Below are positions 11,170 through 24,984 of a stretch of 64,000 bases of DNA, one piece after another. Source of the stretch: Hyperoodon ampullatus. Its lineage: Eukaryota > Chordata > Mammalia > Artiodactyla > Ziphiidae. Position 1 is the stretch's first letter. Every line of letters begins with the position of its first letter. The translations under genes were made by a program, and so were the position numbers. Under the pieces are notes generated by a model. The model was not told the origin of the DNA. It was given only the letters and a program-made list of their open reading frames with translations, and did not search any database. The DNA is taken from assembly GCA_949752795.1 (NCBI GenBank), contig OX457062.1, positions 96,895,777 through 96,959,776 on the forward strand. Reading direction: 5' to 3'.

Positions 11170-13112
11170 AATAAAAAAAATTTATCACCTTTATTGAGAT
11201 ATAATTCACATATCATAAAATTAACCTATTTAAAGTGTACAAGGTAAGGGTTTTAAGATATTCCCAGACTTGTGCAATCATCAGCACAATCTAAGTTTTG
11301 AATATTTTTATTACCCGAAAGGGAAATGCTGTATCCATTAGTAATCACACCCATTCCTCCCTATAGCCCAATGCTGCCAGCCCTAGCCAACCACTAACCT
11401 AATTTCTGTTTCTATGGATTTGCCTATTCAGGACATTTAATATATATGGAATCATACAATATGTGACTTTTGTATCTTCTTTCACTTAGCAAAATGTTTT
11501 TAAGGTTCATCTGTTGTAGCATGTATCAGGACTTCATTTATTTTTATTACTGCATAATAATCCATTATATGGATATACCATATTTTGCTTATCCATTCAT
11601 CAGTTAATACACATTGGGTTGTTTTTGCTTTTGTGCTATTATGAATAACGCTGCTATGAACATTCGAGTACAAATTTTTGTATGAACATGTTTTCATTCC
11701 TCTTGGCTACACGTAGGAGTTGGAATTGGTCATTTGGTAACTCTGTGTTTGACTTTTTGAGGAACTGCCAAACTATTTTTCCAAAATGACTGTACCATTT
11801 TGTATTCCCACCAGCAATGTATGAAAGTTCTGATTTCTCCACATCCTCACCAACTCTTTTTATTGTCTGTCTTTTTTATTTTAGCCATCCTAGTGGTCAT
11901 TAAGTAGTATCTTACTGTGGTTTTGATTTGCATTTCCCTAAGGACTAATGGTGTTGAGTATATTTTTATGTGCTAATTGATTGTTTGTAGATCTTCTTTG
12001 AAAAAATACCTATTTGAATCTTTTGCCTACTTTTAAACTGGATTATTTATCTTTTTCATATTACGTTGTAAGGATTCTTTATATATTCTGGATATAAGTC
12101 TTTATCAGATATATGATTTGCAAATATTTTCTCTCATTTGATAAGTAATCTTTTCACTTTCTTGATGGTATTGTTTACAGCACAAATTTATTTATTATTA
12201 TTTACATTTTTATTTTGAAGCAGTCCAATTTATCATTTATTTTGTCTGCTGTGCTTTTGGTGTCATAGCTAAGAAACCATTGGCAACCCAAAGTCATGAA
12301 AATTTACTCCTACATTTTCTTCTAAGAGTTTTATAACTCTTACTTTTAAGTCTATGATCTCTTTTGAGTTAACTTTTTGTGTATGGTGTGAGGTAGAAGC
12401 CCAACTGTATTCTTTTGCATTGATATATATGATTTTATGCCAGTACCACACTGTCTTGATTTCTGTAGCTTTGTAGTAAGTTTTGAAACAGGGAAGTGTA
12501 AGTCCTATAACTTTGCTTTTCTTAGGATTGTTTTGACTATCCTAGGACCCTTACATTTTCATGTGAATTTTAGGATCAACTTGTCAATTTCTGCAAAAGA
12601 AGTCAAGTAGGATTTTGACAGGAATTGCATTGAATCTGCAGATCAATTGCAGGAGCATTGTCATCTTAACAATATTATGTCTTTCAATCTATGGACATCT
12701 TTCCACTCATTTAAGTCTTCTTTCAACAATGTTTTGTTGTTTTCAGTGTACAAGTCTTGCATATCTTTTGTTAAATGTATGTCTAAGTATTTTATTCCTT
12801 TGGATGTTATTATAAATGGAATTGTTTTCTTAATTTCATTTTCAGAATTTTCATTGCTGGTGTATGGAAATATAATTGATTTTTGTATATTTCTCTTGCA
12901 GCTTGCAACCTTGCTGAACTCACTTATTAGTTCAATGGTTTTTTTAGTGGATTCCTTAGGATTTTCTGTATACAAGATCATGTCATTTGCAAGATAGTTT
13001 TACTTCTTCCTTTCCAATTTGGATGCCTTTTATTTCTTTTTTCTTGCTTAATTGCCCTTTCTGGAACCTCTGGTACAATGTTAAAAGAGGTGGAAAGAGT
13101 GGACAGTTTTTA
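11170..13112 (-). mobile_element. L1 fragment with ORF2 remnant, 1.9 kb
   Basis: Antisense, 5'-truncated L1. The plus strand shows the L1 3' UTR (ATTGAGATATAATTCACATA), then ORF2. On the minus strand 12981-12661 still reads [15 protein letters not shown] and [17 protein letters not shown], which is L1 reverse-transcriptase C-terminal sequence. 11842-11654 reads a later ORF2 part with GKIVWQFLKK. Frames are broken in several places, so it is inactive. Confidence 0.92.
12661..12981 (-). pseudogene. L1 ORF2 (reverse transcriptase) relic
   Basis: A 106-codon open segment inside the antisense L1, homologous to the region just after the reverse-transcriptase core ([29 protein letters not shown]). 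It lacks the catalytic motifs and is bounded by stops. It is a decayed fragment, not a gene. Confidence 0.85.
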
Positions 13113-13774
13113 GAAGGCTTTATTTTCCCTGGAGACCTGGTTAGAAAGAGTCTAACAAATAACGACAGTGAAGAAGTAGAATCAGTGGCTTCCCACTTGT
13201 CCAGGGGACAGAACGAGATTAAACTACCTCCTTTGAGAAGCTATTTTTAGCTCTTATGCAGTCTTGGGGTCATGATTTCATGGTAGTTAGGACTCTTTCA
13301 TCTTCCCTTTCTCTCAAATCGAAGTCCAAATGGGATCTTTGCCAACTACCCCTTCTTGTACCCTTCTTCCAGCCTTCTGTTTCCTTGCAGGGGCAGAGTC
13401 CAATGTGCTCAGTTTTCTGGAGGGTGCTTGATTGCCCAGCAAACCCTTCACTTTTCTTTCGGCTTTTAAAGAAGTGCCTTGGGATCCCCACATTTCTGCA
13501 AGATAAACTACTCAGAACAAAGTTGGATTTTGGATGACAGCCCTAGAGCACCAGTCATGTCTGCCTGAACTCTCAGAAGAGAGAGAGTATACACTTTCGG
13601 ATAAAACTTTCCTATTTTTCTCTTGCTTTACTTTTGCCAGTATATGCTGAGTGCTACAAGGTACCAGCACTGCATTAGGTTCTGTACATGTTGAAATAAA
13701 GTGATGAAGACATGCTCTCAACATACAGAAGTCCTTGGCCTCAAGGAAATCCATTTAACGGGGAGGCATTAATT
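13113..13774. other. Low-copy intergenic sequence
   Basis: No gene seen. The stretch near 13620-13745 (TGCTGAGTGCTACAAGGTAC) may be an additional diverged L2 remnant. Confidence 0.4.
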
Positions 13775-14460
13775 TATTTAAGAAATATCTACTGAGTATT
13801 TATTGTGTCCCAGGCACAGTGTGAAGACCTGGATAGTAGCTAACAAAACAGATACGTTCCTGCCTATCTGGAGATTGCTATTTAATTAGAGAGCCATTCA
13901 TGTAAAGTGGTTAGACGGTTAAAAATAAGTTAGGCTGTTAAAAATGCTACAATAGATTAATAATAATTTTAGCAATAATTCGTAGAGCACCAATTGTCAC
14001 TACTGTATTTTAAATGTAGCAATTTATTCAATCCTCCCAATACTCCTGTGAAATAGGTGTTGTTATTATACCTATTTTACAGTTGAAGAACTGAGACCCA
14101 GAGAGGTTAAGTAGTTTTCTTAAGATCACACAACTAATATGTTGTGGAGTCAGGATGTGAACTCATGCTTGGGAGCCCCAGGGGGGGAAAAAAGCTGTGA
14201 CTAATTTTTACGGAGATTGTAAAACTCCTGCGCTGAGCTGTGCTTTAAAGAAGTAGTAGAATTTCAAATAACAGATGGGTGAGCTTCAAGGGTATTCCAA
14301 ACACAAGGAGAAGCAGGAGCAAAAGTTAAGGAGAAAGTGCAGAATGTACTTTGACAGGAAAGGAGCCCAGGGCACTCCTGGGTGGAGAAGTGTTGGGTGG
14401 GAAGATACACGAAACTTGAGAAGCTGAAAAAGAAGTTGCAGCCAGGTTGCAAGAGTTTGA
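13775..14460 (-). mobile_element. L2 LINE remnant, interrupted by MIR
   Basis: Antisense L2 3' end: ATATCTACTGAGTATTTATTG, then CCCAGGCACAGTG. It resumes after the MIR with the internal L2 pattern (GGTATTCCAAACACAAGGAG). Diverged. Confidence 0.55.
13975..14175 (-). mobile_element. MIR SINE remnant
   Basis: Clear antisense MIR: CCTATTTTACAGTTGAAGAA, CTGAGACCCAGAGAGGTTAA and GTCAGGATGTGAACTCATGC. Confidence 0.85.
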
Positions 14461-15139
14461 ATTGGACTTAACTAAACAATGAATCCTAAATACTTGATGC
14501 TTCGAAGTCACAGGAAGAAGATCTCTAGAGAAATCAAAGTTGTTATTAAAATTGGTATGAAATGTAAGGATGGAGGATTTGAGTCCTACTTTGGTTTCCA
14601 CATCCAGCTTTTAGTGGAATGTGGCTCAACTCAGAGCTTAGAGTTGTGGTAGGGTCGGAGGTTAAACCCTATTATCCTACTTCATCATATCTTGCCCCTA
14701 TTTTTAACTTAGAATTTAACTCAATGTTATCATCTTAATTAAGAATAAAAAGAAATTAGGGCGTTTTAATTTTATTTTGAAAAATAGACTTAAAAACCAC
14801 ATACAAGTGTTTAGTTTCCTAAAGGCAGATTATTGCATAAAATAAAGACATTATTATAAGTATAATCAGTAATTTTTACATATATGGTTTTAAATGAATT
14901 TTAGAAGGAAAAAATGCCACCAGGATTGAATTTTTCTTTCTCATAGAGCTCCTATAGTGTTTTCACAGAGCACTTGCATTCTGCAGAAAGTTTGGAATTG
15001 CACACAATTTCTCAGACTGTTGCATAGCAATGATAAAAATATTGTAGTATTTTTCTTACATATATATTTTGAATAAATTTTAGGAGAAAAAATCATTGGC
15101 ATCTTTTTTTTTAAACAGACCATAGACACTGGAATACTC
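14461..15139. other. Low-copy intergenic sequence
   Basis: AT-rich, no gene or clear repeat. Confidence 0.4.
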
Positions 15140-15315
15140 TAAAGTTTGGGAAGACAACTCACTTTGGAGATTCAAAGGCCTGGATTTGCTTCCAGATTCA
15201 CCACATCCTGGCTGTGTGAGCCAATCATCAGATTGGTCAAGTAAACTGACCATCTATAAAGTGGAATAATAACTACTTTATGAAGCTGTGAGAGTGCTTT
15301 CATTGGACATATAGA
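15140..15315 (+). mobile_element. MIR SINE remnant
   Basis: Sense MIR pattern: AAAGGCCTGGATTTGCTTCC, then CATCCTGGCTGTGTGAGCCA and TCTATAAAGTGGAATAATAA. Confidence 0.65.
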
Positions 15316-15539
15316 ATTGCACCATAAACACAAATATGTCCAACCTCTAAGGACTGAACTGTACATGCTTAGTCAACCAACCAAAACATTTAAAACTATA
15401 ATTTTCTCTTTTTAACTCTGAAGTTAATCCATTTTTGCAGCCCTAATTCTATTCTCAATCTTCCTAATCTTTTGAAAGTGGTTTGGAAAGCAGCATGTTA
15501 TTGTTTATATGCTTTTAGCACTGAGAGGGAGAAAATTAA

Positions 15540-15710
15540 TACTTGAGTGGATGCTATGTACCAGACTCTAATCCAGGTTCCTCTAAGTATATATGATAGT
15601 TGATTCTTCTAAAAACCGCACGAAGTAGGAGTGATTTTCCAGAAAAGGAAACTGAGGCTCAGAGATGAACCTGGAAGTGGAAAAGCCCACTGGAAAGCTT
15701 AGGTCTAACT
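15540..15710 (-). mobile_element. MIR SINE remnant
   Basis: Antisense MIR core GAAAAGGAAACTGAGGCTCAG followed by GATGAACCTGGAAG. Diverged. Confidence 0.65.
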
Positions 15711-16726
15711 GTCTAAGCGAGGTCTAACCCTCACTCTTTTTACTTATTATTCCAGGCTGCCCTTTAAACATGCCAAAAGAATAAAATTATTTAAAAAATA
15801 AGAACAAACAGAAATAATTTCACCCTTAAGAAGTCTTTTAAAATGCCACGAGGACTCTAGGGATAACCGGAGACATCCCTGGGTGGCACAAAGCCACAGT
15901 TGTGGACTGTTATCCCAGCCCAAAGCACCACTGTAACTTTAGCCCACTGTACTCTCTATTTGGCCATGAAGGCATCCAGCTTCCTGGAGCCGGCTTCCAT
16001 TTGGATTCCAGCTTCCTGGCTCCTGCTGTGGGATTGTGGTTTTCAACTGTCTGTAGTTTAAACAGAGAGGACTAGAAAGCCTAAGTGGAATGGAAAAGGG
16101 AGTCCAGCTAGGAATCATGTAGTTTAGAACTTTGACCAGCAGGTGTCGCTGCAGACAAGGGAGAGGGCTACTTTCGGCCTTAGAGGCAGATGATGGATTT
16201 TCTAGTTTAACTGAGGAAAATTGTGGTGGGAATGAAGCAAACAAAGGTATATTAGCTATCTACAGAAATCAATCCCAATAGTATAAATTTTTCTTAACCA
16301 ATAGCTGGAAAGGCTGGTAGAAAAATTAAGCAAACCCCAAATATAATGCAAGGAAGCTGCCGTAAAAACAGTGTTTCTGTAGTGTCTACCAAAACAATGC
16401 AAGGCTGTTTGAAGGTGAGCACTAAAAACTGAGAGGCAATTCCCAAGGCAGGTGTAGCAGAGATGATGGCTTTGTAGTCAGGAGAGATGTGACGATAAAG
16501 TGAAAAGAGGAAAGCTGCAGTTCTGTCGGTTTAGAACCAGGGAAATAAAGAACTTCTGTCTAACGTAGACCTTTGAAGTGTGCCTTTATTTTCTGTGAAA
16601 TGTGGTGAATTCCTAGAATTGAGATACACTTCTATATTCAAGGGAAAGAAAAGGATCCAAAAATGCCAAAATCTTAATATTTGTTGAGTATCACACTTTT
16701 CATTTAAGAGAAAGAAAGAAATTGTT
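15711..16726. other. Low-copy intergenic sequence with a possible CTCF site
   Basis: No gene. It contains a short direct repeat, CCAGCTTCCTGG, at 15975-15986 and 16009-16020 (ETS-like cores) and the CTCF-like motif at 16136-16154. Confidence 0.45.
16136..16154 (+). promoter_or_regulatory. CTCF-like motif upstream of SIK3
   Basis: CCAGCAGGTGTCGCTGCAG resembles the CTCF core (CCAGCAGGGGGCGCTG) with changes in the central G run. It lies in low-copy sequence, not in a SINE. Occupancy is unknown. Confidence 0.35.
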
Positions 16727-16727
16727 A

Positions 16728-16730
<3 letters not shown>

Positions 16731-16776
<46 letters not shown>
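16731..16776. repeat. (AT)23 microsatellite
   Basis: 46 bp of pure AT dinucleotides immediately before the poly-T tail of the adjacent antisense SINE. The array probably expanded from the SINE tail/target junction. Confidence 0.97.
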
Positions 16777-16784
<8 letters not shown>

Positions 16785-16897
16785 TTTTGGTCGAGCTGTG
16801 CAGCATGCAAGATCTTAGTTCCCCAACCAGGGATCAAACCTGTGTCCCCTTCATTGGGAGTGCAGAGTCTTAACCACTGGACCTCCAGGGAAGCCCC
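16777..16897 (-). mobile_element. CHR-type SINE, short subtype
   Basis: Reverse-oriented: CAAGATCTTAGTTCCCCAAC to CTCCAGGGAAGCCCC. TSD AAACATATA at 16727-16735 and 16898-16906, with the AT array inside the insertion. Confidence 0.88.
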
Positions 16898-16906
16898 AAA
16901 CATATA

Positions 16907-18524
16907 CTTTTAATTAGTGTAAATATTTGGGAGTTGATCACAGAGTAACTAAGTGTAACTTACCTTAAGGATCATATACTTTTGTGAAAAAAGTTGTTCT
17001 GAATGAGCTCTTTTTCTTTACTAAATATATTTTCCCACTGATTTTCCTTATAAAACCACAGGTGTATTTACCTGAGGAAAACATTGACCCCAAATGATAA
17101 TATAGTCACATCTAAGAATGCAGAAAACCTTAAAAAACATCACACTTAAAGAGCTTTTGGATGATCTAAAGGGTAATTCTTTAATAATAATCTAAAAATG
17201 CTTAAACCGTATCCTAGGACATATGCAAAGTAGCAAGGGTAATTTTTATGTTTCATTTAGTAGCTTGAATGGTTCCATTAAAAAGAAAAATGTAGGCAAG
17301 CAGGACAGAAAATCCTTGACTGAAAGCTGCTCTCAAGCCCCCTCCCCAAGATATTTTACAGCAGGAGACTATGTACTTACTTTGCTCAGACCTGTTTCTG
17401 GGCACCCAGAGGATGCACTTTGTCATGACTAGGTTGGTCTGGGATAGGAAAGGAAAGGCAAGAGCCACACAGCTGAGGTGGTAACTCAGAGCACTGCCCC
17501 AACAGAGAGAAGATGCACCTTCAGCTCACCCAGAGAACCAGGGCACACTGAGTGTCCTGACAATGTGTATCCAACAGTGACCTGATTTCTGTGTGACGGC
17601 AGAATTTATAACTGGTTAATAATGGCCTTGTTTGGGAATATGTGGCATGTAAACATTATATGATGTTGCCTTTTGTCATACGGAATTTCTGAATAATGCT
17701 TCTGTGTCACTGAATGCTCATATAAATGCTAGCTTCTTTCAGAGCAGTAATGAGCTGGGACAATGTAAAGTGAGGGGTTAGACTTTCTTCAAGGTCCCGA
17801 CGCCTCTGAGAATTTATGGAGTTATGTGGTGAGGCTGCAGTTTCCTTTTGGGTTGTTGGTAAACTGCTCTGCAGACAGGCTAAGTGGGCCTTTAAAATCA
17901 TAAAAGGGTTAATGTATTCCCTCCCACTGCTTATATCACTCCCCACTCAGACCTTAGGTCCTCAGAGGTTTTGCATCACTTCCAGAAGTTCCTAAGGGCC
18001 TATCATATCCATCAAGAATGCCTTGGTTTGCCCTTTTCAAATTTTAGAAAAAAAACGCAATGACATTATGGAGGAAAATGTCTCATTTTCATCTTTGAAT
18101 CTATCTTTTGCTTTTCCAGAAAAGAGCGAATTGGTTATGGTGGTGGATTGGAAGCTGGGTGGTGGCTAGCTCTCTGTCTCCACCCTGGACTGCAGGACTC
18201 CGAGAATCCAGCCCTCAAGCTACCCCTCTGAGTCTGCAGCAGGGCAGGAACACACCTTCCTGTCTGTTTTCTAAGGACAGCAAAACTCCTGCATAATAAG
18301 TAGTGAGTCTCTTCCTGGAGCTACTTGCAAGTAAAGTCATCACTTCAGTCAGTTTTGCTATCTGTTGTTCTTTATTGATATGCTTCAGTGCCTGCTCTGC
18401 CCTGTTCCCCAGAACTCTTCAAGTCTTCTTCTTCCCTGGGTCTAAACTGAGTTTTGGGGGAAACTACTTTTCCTATTAGCTACTACTCTGACAGGGTTTA
18501 TAATCCAGTGGGAGAGGATCTCAG
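16907..18524. other. Low-copy intergenic sequence
   Basis: 1.6 kb without a recognised repeat or gene. Good candidate territory for conserved non-coding DNA, which I cannot test by eye. Confidence 0.45.
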
Positions 18525-18740
18525 CTTCCAGAGGTAGGCTTCCTGGGTTTGAATCCTAATTCTAGGATTCACTTTCTAGCCCTATGACCATGGTCAACTC
18601 CCTTAATCCCTCTGTGCCTCATTTTCCTTATCTGCAAAATGGGGATAAAATATATTCTGTCTCACAGGGTTGTTCAAGATTAAGTAAGTTCACTTATATA
18701 AACTGCTTAGCATAGTGCCTGGCAAATTGTTGTTATTGTG
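18525..18740 (+). mobile_element. MIR SINE, near full length
   Basis: Sense MIR well preserved: TCCTGGGTTTGAATCCTAAT, CTCTGTGCCTCATTTTCCTT, ATCTGCAAAATGGGGATAAA and CTTAGCATAGTGCCTGGCA. Confidence 0.92.
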
Positions 18741-20589
18741 AGTTCCTCCCAAACTTAACTGGGTTCTTGGTATTCGACAAATAATTATTAAATACATACA
18801 TCTAAACTGTTTTCCTTTTTCCCTGATGATCTTCGTTCATCAATCCCCTCCCTAATTTTCTATATTATTCTCACCAAAGAGTACTCTTCAGGGAAATCTC
18901 CAGCAAGTCTTTGTCCAAGTCTCAATAGGACACAGCATCTACTGGCCTCTATCCATACAGGCACAGAGCGTAAATCACATAATACACAGCATACACATTC
19001 TGGCCATTACTAGGGACAAGAGTGATCTGCCTGCCTCTTCTTCTGGGAAGTTAGACCAACGCTCCATTTTCTAGTTTCTCCCCAGAGGCTTCTTTGTTTT
19101 TGACACCCTCCAGAGAGCAGCAGAAGTTGCTGTACCTGATGTTCAAATGATCTCCATGGGTGGAGGAGAGGCTGTAAAGTTGTTATGAGAATGGTTTCAG
19201 TGCTGCTCCTGCAGCCCTCGGAGCAAAAGAGTTTTTCCCCTTGCCTTATTGCTCATAAGTTTTCTGTTAAGACCCCCATCCTCCTCCTTTCCTTAGGGAG
19301 ATAGGATAACTGGGACCCTGGGGCCCAGCACCAAAGTTAATGTACAGTCCTTGTTCGAGGCAGGTGAGTAGGGTCAAAGTGATGAGAGGCTGGCCACATG
19401 CCATCATTTATCTGCAATTGAATGAGCTCAACCAATGAAAGGGCTTAACCACTGCAAGAAGCTGAGGACCACTTCATCCTTATCCTTATTTGCTAGTAAA
19501 GAAGCCAATTAGTGTTAATTGTGCTGATAATTTGGAACAGCAACCAGGGAATTGATTCAAGGCAATTGTGGAATGACCTCCCTGTCCTGTCCTAGTCCCA
19601 GCCATTACTCATAGTCAGATGGGGAATCAGAGAGCTAGTAAGTATCTTTCGGTCAGAGAGAGTAAATAGGGGCTCTGCTTCTCATACATTCACAGTGACC
19701 TGGGTGTCAGTTTTTAATATTGTACATGCAGTGACCTGACAACACAGTTCTGCCATCGAGAGAGACATACATGTGGAGGGGTCAGGACTGGAAGGAGGAA
19801 TACATTTCAGCACTGGAGTGCTCACAGCCTTCCCTCCTCCCCGCTTGCCTGACCAGACCATCTCGTTATTGATAGCCCAGTAGCCTACCCATCCCTGGCC
19901 CTACCTGAAGCTGTTAAAGCCCATCTACTTAATAATGGGGGGGGGGGGGAAGGAGGGGGAAACCTGGGAGCTAGTGAGGGCTCTGGAGGGTGTGGAATGG
20001 CAGATAACACAGGAGAGAAGAAAAAGGGATCTGAGATTTACTGCTGGAATTTGATTTGATCACCTTTAATGTCCTTGGAGAGTCGCTGGTAAGGGTGAAT
20101 ATTTTATTATTTACTTATTTATTTTGCCCAACAGACGTAACGTATTTAACCATGACGTGACTCACTGGACAATGCGCACCACTGCTTCATCAGGGTTAAA
20201 CAAGTAACAGAAATAGGACGCAGGCACTTCTTTGACAATCACCTAGCTATAGACTTATTCAGAGACGGGGTGAGAGGAAGGAAAATGACGTCCCTGCTCT
20301 GGCCCTCACCCACCCAATGACTGGAATGCGTGTTTGGGCTGGTTTCTCCGCCCTTGAACACGCAAATCCTAATTTCCCCATTCCTCTACGTTCGGTGACA
20401 ATTAGAGTGGTTGTACCGGGTGAGTTGAGTTTTGTAAGAGGAAGGAATTTTACTGAAGAATTCCCCTGCCTCGCTTTCGACTTGGTTACAGTTGCTTCGA
20501 TACTGTAGCTATTCCTGCCTTTGGGGCCTCAAGGGCTAAAGTGGGACAGTGCTAATATTTCTGGTGATGAGGAAATACTTCGTCTTAAA
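18741..20589. other. Low-copy SIK3 upstream flank
   Basis: No repeat or gene recognised. It includes a 13-base G run at 19937-19949 and the CRE/AP-1 motifs near 20153 and 20286. Distal promoter elements of SIK3 are plausible here. Confidence 0.45.
20153..20164 (+). promoter_or_regulatory. Overlapping CRE-like and AP-1 motifs
   Basis: TGACGTGA (20153-20160) overlaps TGACTCA (20158-20164), about 0.9 kb upstream of the SIK3 ATG. A further TGACGTCC lies at 20286-20293. These are CREB/ATF- and AP-1-type motifs by sequence only. Confidence 0.4.
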
Positions 20590-20602
20590 GGAGGCTGGGT
20601 GA

Positions 20603-21403
<801 letters not shown>

Positions 21404-21640
21404 TGAGGGGTCGGCGCGGGGAGCGGGGCTCGGGAGAGCGTTGGGGACCGGGGAAACGGGTAGGGGGCTGTCGGGCAAGAGTGCGGAGAGGGCAAGCAGA
21501 AGGTGGGGGACACCGGGGGACCCGGGAGAGGGTAACTGCACGGCAGAGGGGACGCAGGGGTCCCCTCAGCGCGGGGACCTGGGGAACTAGGGAGCCGGGG
21601 ATAGGGAGGGGGCTCCCTGGGCTGTGTGGAGGGTCGTAGA

Positions 21641-23444
21641 AGAGATGATTGGAAAGAAGAGGTTTGGAACTCTCCCGGAGCCAGGAGACAGTAAGCTAAG
21701 AAGCCTCTGGAACCAGCAGTTAGGAAATCCTAAGGGAATGAGGGCAGGGGAATAGGAAATGTGGACCAGGAGGATGGGGGAAAACGAGGGTGATACCGGC
21801 AGCCCGCAGATGTGGGGTTCTGAGGGGAACGAGGATAGCTGGGGCACGTACCAGGGGTATGTGGTGGGTACAGCGTACTGGGAGGTATGAGGGACCTGGT
21901 ACCTTCTGACAGAGGCACCAATCAGCATTTGATCGTCCAAGACTGATAGATGGTGGGAATGAGAGTCTGAGGACAGACAGGATTATTGGAGGAGGCGATG
22001 AAAAAAATGGGGAAATATGGAGGAAAAAAAGCACTTTATTTTTCTGCAGGAAGGGGGTCAGGGAACAGAGGCCCAAGGGGGGCCCAGGTTTGTGGTGGCC
22101 CTAGGTACTCAGGGGTTAAACAGTTTGGGAGAGCTGGATTGCTGGTTATATTTAGTTGTTGGAGGGTCCAGAACTGTGGGCCTTATAGAGCCCAGGGTGG
22201 GCTGTCAGTGGTGAGGGGAAAGCCTGGTGACTGAGGAGGTGTGTGAGGAACCCAGACACTCATGGGGCCCTTTGGTTCCCAAGGGATTTGTGGAGCTGTG
22301 GTGGTGAAATTGGGCAAGGTCAATTAGGAAGCCATATCCATGTACACTTAACATTTTATATGGAAAATTCATTTTTGGAGGAAATATGGTTAGCTCTTTC
22401 CTGTGGTCTTCTTCATTGGGAGTATTGGAATCGAAGCCACGAGGAGGATTGTTTGATTTTGCCAGGACTCACAAGCCCATTTGTACTCCGGTTTTCTTTC
22501 TTTGCTCCGTCTCTCACTTGAATGAATACTTTAGATGTAGTCATTCATTATATTTAAAGCTGCAATTTGTGTTTCCCTCACCCTGACTAATGAAGAACTG
22601 TTACAGCTGCTGCTGCTTCCTACCAAAGCCGCGTCAATTCCCGTCACCTCCTCAGCCTAGCCTCTGGTTCTTGTCACCTACCTTGTTTCTGCTCTTATGG
22701 CAGTCCCTTGCTTTCAGAAGGCAGTGACTTACCTCTGCCTTGTCTCCTGCTCACTTATGACCTGAAGTCCCTTTTTCCCTCCTTTCTGTCAGACTGTAAG
22801 GGGCCCTTCTTAGCAGGGTGGCTTTGGGGGGTGGCTGTGGAAAATTGATTGGTCAGTTTCACTTCCTCTGGGGGGCCCCCTTCAGCCTTTCTGTCAGTGT
22901 CTTTCAGAGGGCCTCAAGTCTGCAGGTCTGAGCTGAATGAGATCCCAAAGTCCCAGGTTTCCTGGTGCTCCCCTCAGGCCCCTGGGACTGAACCAAGACT
23001 CTGGTGCATCTCTGCCCCCCTGAGAGTTTCCAGTTGTGTTTACTGTTAGCCAAACCAAATTTATGTTTACAAACATCTCTAGTTGTCGGAGCCTTGTTCC
23101 TTGTTTTGGTATTTCCTTTCTCCGCGGCCTCCCCCTCCCACCTAAGTAATCACGTTGAGCTCCTGTGATTATTTTGCTCTGACCTCTGGGGGACAGACTC
23201 CATGAACTTAACTGGTTGCCTGGTTTATGGTATCTCTGATTTAAAGAATTTTGTATCTTACAGCCCTTGGATACACCAAAATATTGATTAAAAAAATCTG
23301 TGACCGAGAGGGTTGAATGTTTTTGTAAATGTAATTGCAAACAGTTGATTCTTGGCTTTATATATAATAGAGACATTTCTATCTTCAGTAGTCAGCAAAG
23401 CCAGTGGCTAATTATGGCTGGTCTCCCCGCTTTCTAATTTTCCA
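21641..23444. other. Low-copy 5' part of SIK3 intron 1
   Basis: G-rich on the plus strand to about 22200, then balanced. No exon or repeat recognised. Confidence 0.5.
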
Positions 23445-23470
23445 GTGTGTGTGTGTGTGTGTGTGTGTGT
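23445..23470. repeat. (GT)13 microsatellite
   Basis: 26 bp of uninterrupted GT in SIK3 intron 1. Confidence 0.96.
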
Positions 23471-24984
23471 CTAAGTTTTTCTCAAAGTCCTTGGTATCCT
23501 TTAGGACTGCAGCATTTTAAACATCAGCTTGTTTATAAATGGGTGTCACTGTTTATGTTGGTTTTTCTTTGGTCATTTGTGGTGTGCAGTTATGCAGTTC
23601 CTATGTATGGAAATATTCAAAATCTTGAATGAGGCTGAAATGGCTTGGACAATGAGTTGCATGTGTGACGGGACCACACCAGCACTCATTTGTGTTTCTG
23701 TAGCGGTGTGCAATTTCCTAGTTACAGTTATAGGCACCCTGTGTTTCTCTGCTTAAATTACTCTGACGACATGAGTGAAGCGTAATTCACAAGGAGCTGT
23801 CATGTGCTCTGAGTAAATGATGAACATATTTTGGCCTGCTTCATGCTTATCTGAATCCATTTTGGAAAGGCTTCTCAAATGCTGACAGCTCAGATGTGTC
23901 TAAGAACTGTTGACATACAGTATGATGGCCTATTGAGGCCATGGTTTGGTTATATAATGGCAAGGAAGGTGCCTGGGTATTGGCAGTGGCAGAAGATGCT
24001 GTTCCGTTACTCAGGTAGATAGATTTTTCTCCCATGCACTGCAGTGTTTATCTTACTTCTTCAGTCAGGTCACTTGGAACCAAAGAGAGCTAGCTATTTT
24101 TTTTCCCCATCTCTTTTCAGAATGTATCATTTTTTTGTTTTGTTTTTTGGAGGTATGTGATTTTTTTTCTTTCTCCTTTTTCTCCCTGTAGGCCACTGAA
24201 TGGTCTAGGTTTTTGCTATAACCATATATAACCATCAGACTTAGGTAATTCAGATGATATTTGTGTTGTCTGAAAGAAGGTAGGTAATAGGTGTTTTCTG
24301 AACATCAGAGAAATACTTATGGTCAGCTTTTCTTACACACATTACCTATTCCATGGACTGAGAGGCTAAAGTAAACTTTATTTATTGACTAAGCTACTGT
24401 GCTCGGTCCAACAATAAGTGGTAAAGCTGACCTTTTCCCAAATTCTGTTAACTCTCAAACCTCCTAGATCAGGACTCTGGGATGAATAAAATCAGTAGAG
24501 AAAGGGAAATATTTTCCTATTTGGTTGTTGGTGACTTTTGCAGCACGGCATTCATGAGCTCAGACTTAATATTGGCAGCACTGCAGTGCTTAGAGCGTCA
24601 CTGCAGAACAGTTAACAGGAGAGAATATTCATCTGTGACATACTTTGGTCAGCAGCTCACCCTGGTTGTCTTTGTCCTACCTTCTTTGAGTTCCCTTTTC
24701 TGGAGAAGCCTTGGTCTGAGATTCTCTGGCCCTATTCTTTTGGTAGGACACTATAAAATATTAAAGAGATTAAAAAAAAGAAAAGATTTTCTCTTCTCAA
24801 TTGCTTATTTGGTTGCCTGTACCTAGTTATACTTTCACTGGTTGGATGAATGGGAACGAAGAGTAGATATATTTTGTATGCATTTAAAAAAAGAGCATAC
24901 ATGACTATAAAAGCCATTGGTCAAGTACTTTAAAAATGTATTTTAACAAATATATTGATATATCACCTACCTGTTTATTGGTTT
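23471..24984. other. Low-copy intronic sequence
   Basis: No recognised gene or repeat. Short T-rich stretches at 24095-24185. Confidence 0.45.

Noticed and set aside
1..20000. PAFAH1B2 or another neighbouring gene upstream
   Set aside because: Expected from human synteny at greater distance, but no coding similarity was seen in this window.
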